Shown piece after piece: positions 1 through 11,547 of a stretch of 64,000 nucleotides of DNA. The notes under the pieces were generated by a model that was given only the letters and a program-made list of their open reading frames with translations, was not told where the DNA came from and did no database searches. The translations under genes and the position numbers were made by a program. The first letter of the stretch is position 1. Each line of letters begins with the position of its first letter. The stretch spans positions 620,001-684,000 of the forward strand of contig NZ_FTPQ01000002.1 in NCBI RefSeq assembly GCF_900156435.1, written 5' to 3'. This DNA is from Microbacterium sp. RU1D. GTDB taxonomy: Bacteria > Actinomycetota > Actinomycetes > Actinomycetales > Microbacteriaceae.

Positions 1-967
<967 letters not shown>

Positions 968-1342
968 CGCGCCTCCTTGCGATTTCTGGTCGCCCATGTG
1001 GTCGATCGCGGGAGCTGCGGCACCCGCGGTCTTCTCGACCGATGGATGCCACGGGTATGGCATCCGGGTCGGCACGCGCGCGAAGGATGCCCCGAACGCT
1101 GTGCCTCTACAGCCTAGTAGGCACGCCGTCGTACAGATGACACCGCCAAAGGATGCCCCCATCGAATGGAGGGATCCTCCTGATCAGCGCGCCGGATGGG
1201 CGGCGATGCCCCTCGACGGCCCGGGGGTCGCTCTGCGAGCGGGCGCGCCTTCGCGGGCGGCAGGCGCAGCGGACGGGCGCCTTCGCGGGCCGTCGGCTCA
1301 GCGGACGCGCGCCGCCGCGGGCGGGCGCAGCGGACGAGCGAC
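968..1342. other. 375-base intergenic region: gltA leader, dapC 3' end and a repeat block
   Basis: This gap holds no convincing gene. The part nearest gltA should contain its promoter, although I see no clear -35/-10 pair. The part nearest dapC is extremely GC-rich and holds the imperfect direct repeats listed separately. A short inverted repeat, GGAGGGATCCTCC, lies near 1170, where terminators or leader hairpins could sit. Confidence 0.5.
1245..1342. repeat. Imperfect ~30-bp direct repeats downstream of dapC
   Basis: GCGCCTTCGCGGGC occurs at 1245-1258 and again at 1277-1290, exactly 32 bases apart. CAGCGGACG occurs at 1267-1275, 1299-1307 and 1328-1336, with spacings of 32 and 29 bases. Together these make about three decayed copies of one unit next to the stop of dapC. 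I do not recognise it as a known family. It may be a slipped tandem duplication. Confidence 0.6.
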
Positions 1343-2446
1343 TCAACGGGCGAGGCGCTCCGCGGCTGCGGCGATGCGCTCGTCGGTCGCCGTCAGCGAG
1401 AAGCGGATGTGATTCGGGAAGTGCGCGCCGTAGAAGTGCCCGGGACCCACGAGGATGCCGAGCTCGGCCAGACGCCCCACGCTCTCCCAGGCGTCGCGAC
1501 CCTCCGTCGCCCAGAGGTACAGCCCGCCCTCGCTGTGATCGATCGTGAAACCGGCGGCCTCGACCGCGGGCTTGAGCGCCGCGCGTCGTCGGGCGTACAG
1601 CGCGCGCTGCGCCTCGACGTGCGCGTCGTCGCCGAGGGCGACGGTCATGGCGCGCTGCACGGGAGCGGGCGGCATGAGACCGAGGTGCTTGCGGCCGGTC
1701 AGCAGGCGCGCGACGAGGGCCGGATCGCCGGCGAGGAACGCCGCCCGATACCCCGCGAGGTTCGACTGCTTGCTGAGCGAGTACACCGACAGCACGTCGG
1801 AGAGGTCGTCACCCACGACGGCGGGATCGAGAACGCTCGGCACGGGCCGGCTGTTCCACGGCGCGTCCCAGCCGAGCTCGGCGTAGCACTCGTCGGAGGC
1901 GAGGACGGCTCCGAGCTCGCGCGCCCGGTCGACGGCATCCCGCAGCTCGGCGGTGGTGAGCACGCGACCGTCGGGGTTGCCCGGCGAGTTGATCCAGATC
2001 AGCTTCGTGTGCGTCGGCCAAGCGGCGGGGTCGTCGGATGCCACGGCATCCGCGCCGACGAGCCGGGCGCCGACCTCGTACGTGGGGTAGGCGGCGCGCG
2101 GGTGCACGACCGCGTCGCCCGGACCGAGGTCGAGCAGCAACGGGAGCAGAGCGACCAGCTCCTTCGACCCGACCGTCGGAAGCGCGTGGGCCGCGGTGAG
2201 CCCCGGCACTCCGCGTCGACGGTGGTACCACTCGGCGATGGCTTCGCGCAGGGCGGGCGTCCCCGCGGTCTGCGGGTAGGCGTGCGCGTCGGTCGCGTCG
2301 GCGAGGGCGGCCGCGATAACGGCGGGCGTGGGGTCAACGGGCGAGCCGATCGAAAGGTCGACGATCCCGTCAGGATGCCGTCGTGCGCGCTCCGCGTAGG
2401 GGGCGACCGCGTCCCAGGGGTAGTCGGCGAGGTCGGCGACGCCCAC
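1343..2446 (-). CDS. dapC: Succinyldiaminopimelate transaminase
   Basis: A PLP-dependent fold-type I aminotransferase that converts N-succinyl-2-amino-6-ketopimelate to succinyl-diaminopimelate in the lysine and peptidoglycan diaminopimelate pathway. The 367-residue protein shows the family landmarks: NSPGNPDG at about 153-160, the D-x-x-Y pair at 185-188, and the PLP-binding lysine at 226 in SLSKQSNLAGYR. It starts with GTG at 2446, only 3 bases after the ferredoxin stop, so the two are surely one transcript. The fdxA-dapC pairing is a common actinobacterial arrangement and supports the DapC assignment over a generic aspartate aminotransferase. Confidence 0.9.
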   Translation of the reverse strand: MGVADLADYPWDAVAPYAERARRHPDGIVDLSIGSPVDPTPAVIAAALADATDAHAYPQTAGTPALREAIAEWYHRRRGVPGLTAAHALPTVGSKELVALLPLLLDLGPGDAVVHPRAAYPTYEVGARLVGADAVASDDPAAWPTHTKLIWINSPGNPDGRVLTTAELRDAVDRARELGAVLASDECYAELGWDAPWNSRPVPSVLDPAVVGDDLSDVLSVYSLSKQSNLAGYRAAFLAGDPALVARLLTGRKHLGLMPPAPVQRAMTVALGDDAHVEAQRALYARRRAALKPAVEAAGFTIDHSEGGLYLWATEGRDAWESVGRLAELGILVGPGHFYGAHFPNHIRFSLTATDERIAAAAERLAR

Positions 2447-2449
2447 GGC

Positions 2450-2770
2450 TCAGTGGCTCTGCGGGGGGAGCGATGACACGACCGGGTGATCCTTGGCGAT
2501 CACGCCGACCTTGGCCGCTCCACCGGGGGATCCGATGTCGTCGAAGAACTCGACGTTCGCCTTGTAGTAGTCGGACCACTCCTCGGGCAGGTCGTCTTCG
2601 TAGTAGATGGCCTCGACGGGGCAGACCGGCTCGCACGCACCGCAATCGACGCATTCGTCGGGGTGGATGTAGAGCGACCGCTCGCCTTCGTAGATGCAGT
2701 CGACCGGACACTCGTCGATGCAGGCGCGGTCTTTCACATCGACGCACGGGAGGGCGATCACGTAAGTCAC
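2450..2770 (-). CDS. fdxA: 7Fe ferredoxin (3Fe-4S/4Fe-4S)
   Basis: A small soluble electron carrier of 106 residues. The N-terminal half has two cysteine groups: C9, C17, C21, C25 and then C40, C43, C46, C50. That is the spacing of FdxA-type ferredoxins that carry one 3Fe-4S and one 4Fe-4S cluster. The C-terminal half is the acidic extension typical of this family ([18 protein letters not shown]). The start is GTG at 2770. It is the first gene of an apparent fdxA-dapC operon. Its redox partner cannot be read from this window. Confidence 0.93.
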   Translation of the reverse strand: MTYVIALPCVDVKDRACIDECPVDCIYEGERSLYIHPDECVDCGACEPVCPVEAIYYEDDLPEEWSDYYKANVEFFDDIGSPGGAAKVGVIAKDHPVVSSLPPQSH

Positions 2771-2822
2771 GGCATCAGTCTAATCGCGCTCCGGCGCCCG
2801 GCCCCGCCGCCGAGCCGCGGGC

Positions 2823-3221
2823 CTACGATCCGCTGGGGCGGGCCGGGGCCGGCAGCTTCGAGAAGTCGGGCCACAGCGCCACGAGCACCATGAGCGCCGG
2901 ACCCACGACCGTCCAGACGAGCGGGATCCACTCGGTCCCCGCTGTCGGGGCGGCGACGATCGCCGATCCGCCGGGGCCCACCTGCGAGAACACGTAGGTC
3001 GCGAGCGTGATGCCGATGCCGCCGGCCAGCGCGTTCACGCGATCTCCCGTGAGAGCGCGCAGCGCGACGAGCAGGGCGGCGCTGCCGATCGTCGCCAGCA
3101 GCAGCCCGACCGGGACGGGCCCGACCAGGAACGCCTGCGCCACCGTGCCGGCCGCGCCGTAGAAGGCGCCGACGAGCAGCGCCACGACCCAACCGACGAC
3201 GCGCAGGATGCCAGAACTCAC
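2823..3221 (-). CDS. Small four-helix membrane protein, function unknown
   Basis: A 132-residue protein with about four hydrophobic segments (roughly 5-30, 38-57, 68-90 and 98-120) and a short polar tail ending PAPARPSGS. It starts with GTG at 3221 and lies 52 bases upstream of fdxA on the same strand, so it may share its promoter. I see no catalytic or transport motif. It resembles small hypothetical membrane proteins annotated in Microbacteriaceae beside this ferredoxin, possibly DUF6113-like, but I cannot confirm a family. Confidence 0.7.
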   Translation of the reverse strand: MSSGILRVVGWVVALLVGAFYGAAGTVAQAFLVGPVPVGLLLATIGSAALLVALRALTGDRVNALAGGIGITLATYVFSQVGPGGSAIVAAPTAGTEWIPLVWTVVGPALMVLVALWPDFSKLPAPARPSGS

Positions 3222-3279
3222 CGCGCCAGTGTAGGCGGCGGCGCTATGGGACAGCAGGGAGCAGCCGGAGGGCGGCGTC

Positions 3280-3594
3280 TCATGCAGCCCACCCCCACAG
3301 CCGCAGCAGAGCGGCGGTCAGAGCCGCCGCGGCGACCACCACGAGGAACGGCGCACGCGCCCACAGCAGAAGAGCCGCGACGCCCACGGCCGGCAGCCTC
3401 GCATCGAGGACGATCGCCGGACCCGACGCCACCGTCTGCACGGCGACGAGCGCGGCGAGCAGGGCGACGGTGAGCAGGTCGGCGATGCGAGCCGGCCGCG
3501 GCGCCTCCAGCCATCGGGCGGGCAGGAGGTAACCCACGCCCTTCAGCGCGACGCACAGAACGGATGCCAGGAGCACGGCAGTCCAGAGGGTCAC
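3280..3594 (-). CDS. azlD: AzlD family branched-chain amino acid exporter subunit
   Basis: The small partner of AzlC: 104 residues with three to four membrane segments and the typical opening VTLWTAVLLASVLCVALKG followed by GYLLPARWLE. AzlC/AzlD pairs export branched-chain amino acids and analogues such as 4-azaleucine. The GTG start at 3594 overlaps the azlC stop (GTGA), so translation is coupled and the two subunits should be made together. The length is normal for the family. The actual substrate here is inferred from the family only. Confidence 0.85.
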   Translation of the reverse strand: MTLWTAVLLASVLCVALKGVGYLLPARWLEAPRPARIADLLTVALLAALVAVQTVASGPAIVLDARLPAVGVAALLLWARAPFLVVVAAAALTAALLRLWGWAA

Positions 3595-4328
3595 GGCATC
3601 CCGCTCTCTTCGGCGACACCCGAGACGGCGGGTGCCGGGCGACGCGGATCGAAGAGACCCACGGCCACGGCCACCCCCGCGGCGGCGATGACCGGGATGC
3701 CGGGCATGAGCACCGGGGTGAGCAGCGCCGCGACGACAGCCGCAGCGGCCGCGACAGCGAGAGGCTGTCGACCACGCAGCCGCGGCCACAGGAGCGCGAG
3801 GAAGGCCGCCGCGGCGGCCGCGTCGAGGCCGTAGGCGCGGGGGTCGCCCAGCACGTCGCCGAGGAGGGCGCCGAGGAGGGTGGAGACGTTCCAGCCGACC
3901 CAGATGCCCGCGCCGGTCACCCAGAAGCCCACCTGCCGCGCACGCGCGTCGGTCTGCGCGAGCCCGACGGCGACCGATTCGTCGATCGTGAACTGCGTCG
4001 CCCCGGCCTTGCGCCAGAAGCCCCCCGCCACCACCGGGGCCATCCGCATCGCGTACGCGGCGTTGCGCACCCCGAGCAGCACCGCCGAGGCGATCGCCGC
4101 GGGAGCGGCAGCGAGACCGCCGGCGGCGATCACGCCGACGAAAGCGAACTGCGACCCACCGGTGAACATCAGCAGGCTCAACACGCAGGTCTGCCAGACA
4201 TCGAGGCCGGATGCGACCGAGAGGGCTCCGAACGAGATGCCGTACGCACTCGTGGCGAGGGTCACCGCGAGGCCCTGCCGGGCCGCGACACCCTCGGGTG
4301 TTCGGGGAAGCGAACGCATGATCATCAT
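3591..4328 (-). CDS. azlC: AzlC family branched-chain amino acid exporter subunit
   Basis: The large permease subunit of an AzlCD exporter. The 245-residue protein has the N-terminal block AYGISFGALSVASGL, the motif MFTGGSQFAFVG and about six to seven membrane helices. The ATG at 4328 is used here; a second in-frame ATG at 4319 (MRSLPRTPEG) is equally possible. An inverted repeat GAACGAT-N6-ATCGTTC lies just upstream of the start, and a divergent XRE-cupin regulator follows, so this exporter is most likely controlled by that neighbour. Confidence 0.88.
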   Translation of the reverse strand: MMIMRSLPRTPEGVAARQGLAVTLATSAYGISFGALSVASGLDVWQTCVLSLLMFTGGSQFAFVGVIAAGGLAAAPAAIASAVLLGVRNAAYAMRMAPVVAGGFWRKAGATQFTIDESVAVGLAQTDARARQVGFWVTGAGIWVGWNVSTLLGALLGDVLGDPRAYGLDAAAAAAFLALLWPRLRGRQPLAVAAAAAVVAALLTPVLMPGIPVIAAAGVAVAVGLFDPRRPAPAVSGVAEESGMP

Positions 4329-4331
4329 CGT

Positions 4332-4366
4332 GAACGATCCTCGTATCGTTCGTCAAGTCGAACGAT
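4332..4366. promoter_or_regulatory. Probable operator of the XRE regulator between azlC and its divergent regulator
   Basis: GAACGAT (4332-4338) and ATCGTTC (4345-4351) form a perfect inverted repeat with a 6-base spacer, and a third half-site GAACGAT follows at 4360-4366. The sites fill the 57-base gap between the divergent azlC and XRE gene starts. This is what an autoregulating repressor site should look like. Binding is inferred, not shown. Confidence 0.7.
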
Positions 4367-4385
4367 CGCCGAGCATAATGAACGC

Positions 4386-4937
4386 ATGACCGAACTCGGC
4401 GATCGCATCGCCATGACGCTCCGCCGTGAGCGCGAGAGACGCGACCTCAGCGTCTCGGAGCTCGGCCGGCGCGCCGGGGTCGCGAAAGCCACGATCTCCC
4501 ACCTCGAGAACGGCGGCGGCAACCCGAGCGTCGAGACGTTGTGGGCGCTCGCCACCGCACTCGATGTCCCCTTCGCCGTCTTCGTCGACGAGGGGGTCCG
4601 CTCCCCCACCCTCATCCGCGCCGGGGAGGCACCCGCAGCGGTGCCGTCCTCGGCATCCGACTACCTGGCCGTCCTGCTGTCGGCGAGCCCGCCGCGCGCC
4701 CGACGCGACATCTATCTGCTGAGCGCCGAGCCGGGCTCGCCGCGCGTATCCGACCCGCATCCGCGCGGCACCGTCGAGCACCTCGTGATGGTGAGCGGTC
4801 GCGGGCGAGTGGGTCCCGCCGACGCACCCTTCGAGCTCTCGCCCGGCGACTATCTGTCATACCCCGGTGACGCCGCGCACGTGTTCGAAGCCCTTACCCC
4901 GGGGATGAGCGCGGTGTGCGTGGTCGAGTCGCACTGA
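4386..4937 (+). CDS. XRE-family regulator with C-terminal cupin domain
   Basis: A 183-residue DNA-binding protein. Residues about 8-65 form a helix-turn-helix of the XRE/Cro type (SVSELGRRAGVAKATISHLE, then PSVETLWALATAL). Residues about 105-180 form a cupin barrel, a likely effector pocket (GTVEHLVMVSGRG, PFELSPGDYLSYPGDAAHVF). XRE-cupin proteins next to azlCD are common and are thought to sense an amino acid or analogue. I chose the ATG at 4386 because it begins the conserved domain and leaves the operator repeats upstream. It probably represses azlCD and itself. Confidence 0.88.
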   Translation: MTELGDRIAMTLRRERERRDLSVSELGRRAGVAKATISHLENGGGNPSVETLWALATALDVPFAVFVDEGVRSPTLIRAGEAPAAVPSSASDYLAVLLSASPPRARRDIYLLSAEPGSPRVSDPHPRGTVEHLVMVSGRGRVGPADAPFELSPGDYLSYPGDAAHVFEALTPGMSAVCVVESH

Positions 4938-4988
4938 CCACCCGAAACCGTCGCCCCGGATACCGCTCGGACGCCCTACGGTGGTGCC

Positions 4989-5357
4989 ATGTCCCGCGTC
5001 TTCGACATGGCGTTCTCCTCGGTGTACCCGCTCTACCTGGCGAAGGTCGAGCGAAAGGGGCGCACGAAGGAGGAGCTGGACGCCGTCATCCGGTGGCTGA
5101 CCGGGTTCGACGACTCCGCCCTCTTGCGACACATCGAGGGCACGACGAGCTTCCGGGCGTTCTTCGACGAGGCGACACTCAGCCCGCACGCGAGCCAGGT
5201 CACGGGCGTGGTCTGCGGCATCCGGGTCGAGGAGATCGACGACCCGCTGATGTACCGCATCCGCGTGCTCGACAAGCTCGTCGACGAGCTGGCGAAGGGG
5301 CGCCCCCTCGCGAAGATCCTCCGTGGCGGAGAGGGCGTGTCGTCACCCGCGGGGTGA
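4989..5357 (+). CDS. DUF2200 family protein
   Basis: A 122-residue cytosolic protein. Its opening, RVFDMAFSSVYPLYLAKVERKG with TKEELDAVIRWLTGF after it (quoted in two parts around residue 24), is typical of DUF2200, a small family with no established biochemical role. The rest is mixed helix and strand, including DPLMYRIRVLDKLVDELAKG near the C-terminus. It lies 51 bases after the XRE gene on the same strand and may be cotranscribed, but nothing ties it functionally to amino-acid export. Confidence 0.8.
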   Translation: MSRVFDMAFSSVYPLYLAKVERKGRTKEELDAVIRWLTGFDDSALLRHIEGTTSFRAFFDEATLSPHASQVTGVVCGIRVEEIDDPLMYRIRVLDKLVDELAKGRPLAKILRGGEGVSSPAG

Positions 5358-5361
5358 GCCC

Positions 5362-6561
5362 CTATTCGCGAAGCGAACCCGCCACCAGCCGACCGCGCGC
5401 CACGACGGCGACGACCGACTCGGCGCGGAGCGCCTCCGTGTCCTCCCAGGGCCGACCGCGGACCACCACCAGGTCGGCGGCGAAACCGTCGGCGATACGG
5501 CCGAGGTCGCGGGCACGGCCGATCGCCGCGGCCGCGCGCGACGTCGCCGCCTGAAGCGCGCGAGCGGCATCCCAGTCGAAGACCCGAGCCATCGCACGCA
5601 GTTCCTCCCATTGGTCGTCGAAGCCCACGTGGAAACCGTTCGCGTCGGTGCCGAGGACGAACTCCACCCCGGCCGCGGCGGCGGCCCGGAAGACGGGGTC
5701 GCGCCCCGAGACGAGCTCCTGCGCGATTTCGCGCTGACCGGGGGCCACCGCGACCGAACCGTCTGCGATGCGGTCGTTGATGAGCAGCGTCGGCGCGACC
5801 GTCGTACCGTACGCGACCATCTGCGCGGCCAGGACGTCGGTGAGCTTGGTCGCGTGCTCGACGGAGTCGACGCGGTGGGCGAGGGCGCGCCGGATCCCGT
5901 CCTCGGTGTGGGCGTGCGCGGCGACGCGCATCCCCAGCGCGTGCGCCTCGTCGACGACCGCCGCGATCTCGGCATCCGTGTAATTGCGCCACGATGCCTT
6001 ATCGCCGACGGAGAGCACACCGCCGCTGACGGGGACCTTGATGCCGTCCGCACCCGAGCGCGCCCAGCGCCGCACGAGGGCGCGACACGCGTCGGGGCCG
6101 TCGGCCACCGGCTTGCGGTCGACCACCGCGGGCGGGGTGAAGAGGTCGCCGTGGCCGCCGGTCATGTTGACCAGGCCGTGCGCGAGCACGCGGGGGCCCT
6201 CGACCACTCCCGCCTCGAGAGCGCGGGCGAGCGAGAACTGGATGTCGTCGGCGGCCAGGTCCCGCACCGTGGTGACTCCGACCGTCAGCGCCCGTCGCGC
6301 GTGAGCGAGGCCGTGCAGCACCTGCTCCTCGGGGCGCGTCGTCAACGGCCACGAGAGGAAGTCGGCCGGGGTGTCGGAGGCGTTGCCGATCAGGTGGACG
6401 TGCGTGTCGATCAGCCCGGGGATGACCGTCAGCTCCGCGTCGCCGCCGGGGTCTGCCACGTCGACGGAGGAGATGCGGCCCGCGCTCCAGCTCACCGTTC
6501 CGACGCCGCGATGCGCGCTCCCATCCCAGATGTGGACACGGGACACTTCATTGACGCTCAT
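5362..6561 (-). CDS. Metal-dependent amidohydrolase (imidazolonepropionase/prolidase-like)
   Basis: A 399-residue TIM-barrel hydrolase of the amidohydrolase superfamily. The first metal-binding pair is in PGLIDTHVHLIG, further metal ligands fall in VAAHAHTEDGIRRAL and DSVEHATKL, and the acidic ligand is in FVLGTDANGFH. GVTTVRDLAADD is typical of the subgroup that holds Xaa-Pro and Xaa-Arg dipeptidases and imidazolonepropionase relatives. The start is ATG at 6561, 4 bases after the stop of the upstream permease, so it is the last gene of the BMP-type transporter operon and probably cleaves the imported compound or a product. The substrate cannot be named from sequence. Confidence 0.82.
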   Translation of the reverse strand: MSVNEVSRVHIWDGSAHRGVGTVSWSAGRISSVDVADPGGDAELTVIPGLIDTHVHLIGNASDTPADFLSWPLTTRPEEQVLHGLAHARRALTVGVTTVRDLAADDIQFSLARALEAGVVEGPRVLAHGLVNMTGGHGDLFTPPAVVDRKPVADGPDACRALVRRWARSGADGIKVPVSGGVLSVGDKASWRNYTDAEIAAVVDEAHALGMRVAAHAHTEDGIRRALAHRVDSVEHATKLTDVLAAQMVAYGTTVAPTLLINDRIADGSVAVAPGQREIAQELVSGRDPVFRAAAAAGVEFVLGTDANGFHVGFDDQWEELRAMARVFDWDAARALQAATSRAAAAIGRARDLGRIADGFAADLVVVRGRPWEDTEALRAESVVAVVARGRLVAGSLRE

Positions 6562-6565
6562 GCGA

Positions 6566-7840
6566 TCACCTCGAGGAGTTCTGACGGGGGAAGAATCTCC
6601 CGAGGGCGCGCGGCGGACGCATGCGCGTCCCCGCCACCACAAGCACCGCGAGGGTGACGAGGTACGGGGCGGCCGTCGCGAGCGCGCTCGGGAGGGGAAG
6701 GACGAGGGCGGCGACCAGCAGGACCGCCCCGAGGATCAGCGACGGGACGGCCGCGCGGGCCCCGAGACGGCGACGCAGACGCACCCCGCCGAGGACCACG
6801 AACACGGCCCCGAGGACGAAGAGCATCCCGCGGAAGGTCTCCGGGCGGCCGAGCCCGACCGCGTCGCTGAAGCCGAACAGGGCCGATCCCGCGAAGACAC
6901 CTCCCGGCATCCAGTTGCCGAAGATGAGGGTCGCGAGGCCGATGAAGCCGCGACCGGCGACCTGGTTCTCGACGTAGCCCTGCGAGATGAGGACGAGATA
7001 GCCACCGGCGAAGCCGGCCATACCGCTGCCCACGAGCACGGCGGAGTAGCGCGTGCGGTGCACGTGTCCGCCGAGCGCCTGCAGGGCCGCCGGCTCCTCC
7101 CCCGACGCCCGCATGCGCAGACCGAAGCGTGTGCGCCACAGCACGAACGCGGTGAGAGGGATCAGGGCGAGGCCGATGATCGCGGCCAGGGACACGTCAC
7201 GGGTGAGGCCGCCGACGATGCCCGCGAGGGGCGAGAGGACCGGGATGCCGGTGGCCTCCAGGTCGCGCAGAGGGTCGGGCGTGCCGAAGCCGCCGGAGAG
7301 GAACGGCAGGCTGACCCGCGGGACGTTGCCCTCGATGCGTGGCGAGCGCGCGACGCTGCCGCCGTCGAGCCCACTGAAGACGATGTCGGACAGGAAGCGG
7401 GCGAGGGCCGCGGCGAGCACGTTGATCGCGACGCCGACGACGAGCTGGTTCAGGCCGAGTTCGAGGCAGAGAACCGCCATGAGCAGCCCGAAGACCAGCC
7501 CGCCGACGACACCGCCGATGAGGGCGACCCACGGGCCGCCGAACCAGCCGAAGAGGCCCGCCCCCCACGTGCCGCCGATCATCATGCCCTCCAGGCCCAC
7601 GTTGATGACGCCCGCACGCTCGGAGTACAGCGCACCGACGGCGACGACGGCGATGGGGACGGTCAGCCGCAGGGCCGAACCCCACGTCGACGAGGACGAC
7701 AGGCCGGGCGCATCGCACACCCACTGTGCGATGAGGAGGAGCCCGAAGCCGAGGAGCACTGAGGACAGGATGCTGCGCGCGCGCCGGCGCTCCGAGGAGG
7801 GGGCGGCGGACGCCGCGGGGGCAGTGGTCGCTGCGGTCAT
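6566..7840 (-). CDS. Nucleoside ABC transporter permease (NupQ/BmpB-like)
   Basis: An inner-membrane permease of 424 residues in the BPD_transp_2 (branched-chain/ribose/nucleoside) superfamily. The key stretch ALYSERAGVINVGLEGMMIGG is characteristic of the second permease of BMP-type nucleoside importers. About nine to ten hydrophobic segments follow, with a long internal loop around 150-190 (SDIVFSGLDGGSVARSPRIE). The ATG at 7840 overlaps the preceding permease stop by 4 bases (ATGA). It forms a heterodimeric channel with that protein and is energised by the ATPase two genes upstream. Confidence 0.88.
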   Translation of the reverse strand: MTAATTAPAASAAPSSERRRARSILSSVLLGFGLLLIAQWVCDAPGLSSSSTWGSALRLTVPIAVVAVGALYSERAGVINVGLEGMMIGGTWGAGLFGWFGGPWVALIGGVVGGLVFGLLMAVLCLELGLNQLVVGVAINVLAAALARFLSDIVFSGLDGGSVARSPRIEGNVPRVSLPFLSGGFGTPDPLRDLEATGIPVLSPLAGIVGGLTRDVSLAAIIGLALIPLTAFVLWRTRFGLRMRASGEEPAALQALGGHVHRTRYSAVLVGSGMAGFAGGYLVLISQGYVENQVAGRGFIGLATLIFGNWMPGGVFAGSALFGFSDAVGLGRPETFRGMLFVLGAVFVVLGGVRLRRRLGARAAVPSLILGAVLLVAALVLPLPSALATAAPYLVTLAVLVVAGTRMRPPRALGRFFPRQNSSR

Positions 7841-8921
7841 CTCGTCGACGCCTCCTTCGCACGACCGGCGCGGGTACGCCGGATCGCCGCCATGAGCGCC
7901 AGGCGACGCTCGCCGTTCTCCACGACCCAGTAGCCGAGCGCCGAGCTCAGCAGCACGACCGCGAGGAAGAGCGTTCCGACCTCGGTGGGGAGTTTCACGA
8001 TGCCGAGCACCTGGGCGCTGCGCTCCACGAACGCCAGCACCAGGGCGCCCAGCGCCGTGCCGATCGGATGGGAGCGGCCGAGCAGGGCGGCGGCCAAGCC
8101 GGTGAACATCAGATCGGTGGGGAGCGTGCCGTCCAGCCGGTGCGCGGTTCCGAGCACGTGCGGCAGGCCCACGAGGCCCGCGATGGCGCCGGAGGCCAGG
8201 AGCGAGGTGACGATGCGGCGCCGGACCGAGATGCCGGCGGACTCGGCGGCATCCGGAGACAGGTTCGCCACCGTCACGGTGTACCCCCACACGGTGCGCT
8301 CGTGCAGGAGGAAGAACCCGATGCCGAGCAGCACGGCGAGCGGGAGGAAGCCGGAGATCTGCACGCGCCCGCCGAGGTCGATGAGCGCGGGCATCGAGCC
8401 GTTCTCGCCGATCGGCGCCGAGCCGGTGTTCTGTCCCCCGCCGGAGCGGAAGACGTCGGCCAGCAGCACCGCGACGACCGTGGTGGCGATCGCGTTCATG
8501 AGGATCGAGGTGATGACCTCGTTGACCCCGCGGTACACCTTCAGCAGGGCGGGGACGAGGGCCCACGCCGCGCCGGCCGCAGCACTGGCGAGCAGCGTCA
8601 GCGGGAGGGTGACCCACAACGGGAACGGCAGCGAGGCGGCGACGACGGCGCCCACGAGCGCCGCGACGCGGTACTGGCCGTCGACGCCGATGTTGAACAG
8701 CCCCATGCGCAGCGAGAAGGCCGCCGCGATTCCGGCAAAGTACAGCGGGATGGCGTTGTTGACGGTGGATGCCAGGGACTCCGGCGTCGTGCCGTAGGTC
8801 CACATGACCTCGAAGGCGGATGCCGCGGAGTATCCGGACACGGTGAGGAACAGAGCCGTGACGACCAGCGCGAGCACGATCGCGATGACCGGGCCGGCGG
8901 CGGTGCGGAGGATGCGGGCGA

Positions 8922-8925
<4 letters not shown>
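7837..8925 (-). CDS. Nucleoside ABC transporter permease (NupP/BmpD-like)
   Basis: A 362-residue permease and partner of the next gene. It has the family stretch YFAGIAAAFSLRMGLFNIGVDGQ (split here as YFAGIAAAFSLRMG and LFNIGVDGQ) and FRSGGGQNTGSAPIGEN in a periplasmic loop. About eight to ten membrane helices are visible. The ATG at 8925 overlaps the ATPase stop (ATGA), and its own stop overlaps the next start, so three transporter genes are translationally coupled. Such permeases import purine or pyrimidine nucleosides in characterised systems. The substrate here is inferred. Confidence 0.88.
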
Positions 8926-10453
<1,528 letters not shown>

Positions 10454-10454
<1 letters not shown>

Positions 10455-11500
10455 CACAGGGCCGTCGGAACCGTGATCTTGCCGTCGACGATGTCCTTCT
10501 CGATCGCGGCGAGCTGGTCGGCGTACGCGTCGAGGAAGCCACCCGAGGTCGAGTAGCCGACGCCGTCATTCGACAGGTCGTACCGCACTTCGCCCGGCTC
10601 CAGCGAGCCGTCCAGGAACTCCGCGATCGAGGTCTTCACCGCGACGTCGACGTTCTTGATCGCCGAGGTCAGGATGAACGGCTTGATGGTGTCGGAGACC
10701 GTCTGGTAGACGTCGGCGTCGACACCGATGGCCCAGTTCTTCTTGGCATCCGTCGAGCTGGCGGCCGCCTCCTCGTAGACGCCCTGGCCGGATCCACCGG
10801 CAGCCGCGTAGACGACGTCGGCGCCGCCGGCGTACATGGATGCCGCGGCCTCCTTGCCCTTGGTCGGGTCGGAGAAGCCGGTGAAGTCGCCGAGGGGCGC
10901 GAGGTAGGTCTTGTCGACGACGATCGACGGGTCGACCGACTTCGCGCCGGCCTCGAAGCCGGTGTAGAAGTTCTGGATGCTGGGCTGGTCCACTCCGCCG
11001 ACGAAGCCGACGTGCTGCGAGGTTGAGGCCAGGGCCGCCGCGACCCCCACGAGGTACGACGACTGCTCGGCGGCGAAGGAGATCGTGGTGACGTCGTCGA
11101 TGACCGTGCCGGTGTCGGCGTCGACCTGCACGAACGCGGTGTCGGGGTGGGCGGTCTCGGACATCGGCTGCTGCCACTGGAAGCCGATGCCGATCGCGAG
11201 GGCGGCGTTCTGCGACAGCGCGAGGTCGACGCGGTCCTGGTAGTCGTCGGTGTTGGGGCTGGAGAGCTCCAGCGGCGCGAAGGACTCTTCCTGCTGGGCC
11301 TCGGTGAACCCCTTGTAGGCGCTGTCCATGAACGAGAAGTCGCCGGTAGTGCCGTACAGCAGCGCGATCGTCGGACCGTCGGACGCGGCCGAGGCCGAGC
11401 CGGTGTCGGCGGTCTTCCCCCCGCAGCCGGTGAGCGCCAGAGCGGCGACGGTGAGGACGCCGCCCATCGTGAGCAGGGATCGGGTGAGGGGGCGAGGCAT
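10454..11500 (-). CDS. BMP-family nucleoside-binding lipoprotein
   Basis: The extracellular receptor of the importer: 348 residues with a lipoprotein signal (MPRPLTRSLLTMGG then VAALALTGC, lipid-anchored Cys at about 23). The mature part has the Bmp/PnrA fold, with LLYGTTGDFSFMDSAYKGF near the start, VGFVGGVDQPSIQNFYTGFE in the middle and ADVVYAAAGGSGQGVYEEA further on. PnrA-type receptors bind purine nucleosides. AAGGAG lies a few bases before the ATG at 11500. As first gene of the operon it is expected to be controlled from the operator at 11536-11547. Confidence 0.88.
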
Positions 11501-11535
11501 GGGGACTCCTTCGGTTCGGGTGGGGCGCAGGTCAT

Positions 11536-11547
11536 GTAATCGATTGC
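11536..11547. promoter_or_regulatory. LacI-type operator upstream of the BMP operon
   Basis: GTAATCGATTGC sits 36 bases upstream of the receptor start, inside the near-palindrome TGTAATCGATTGCACA centred on AATCGATT. The core is the symmetrical CG-centred type bound by LacI-family repressors. An identical 12-mer lies at 11657-11668 before the divergent regulator gene. Confidence 0.75.
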
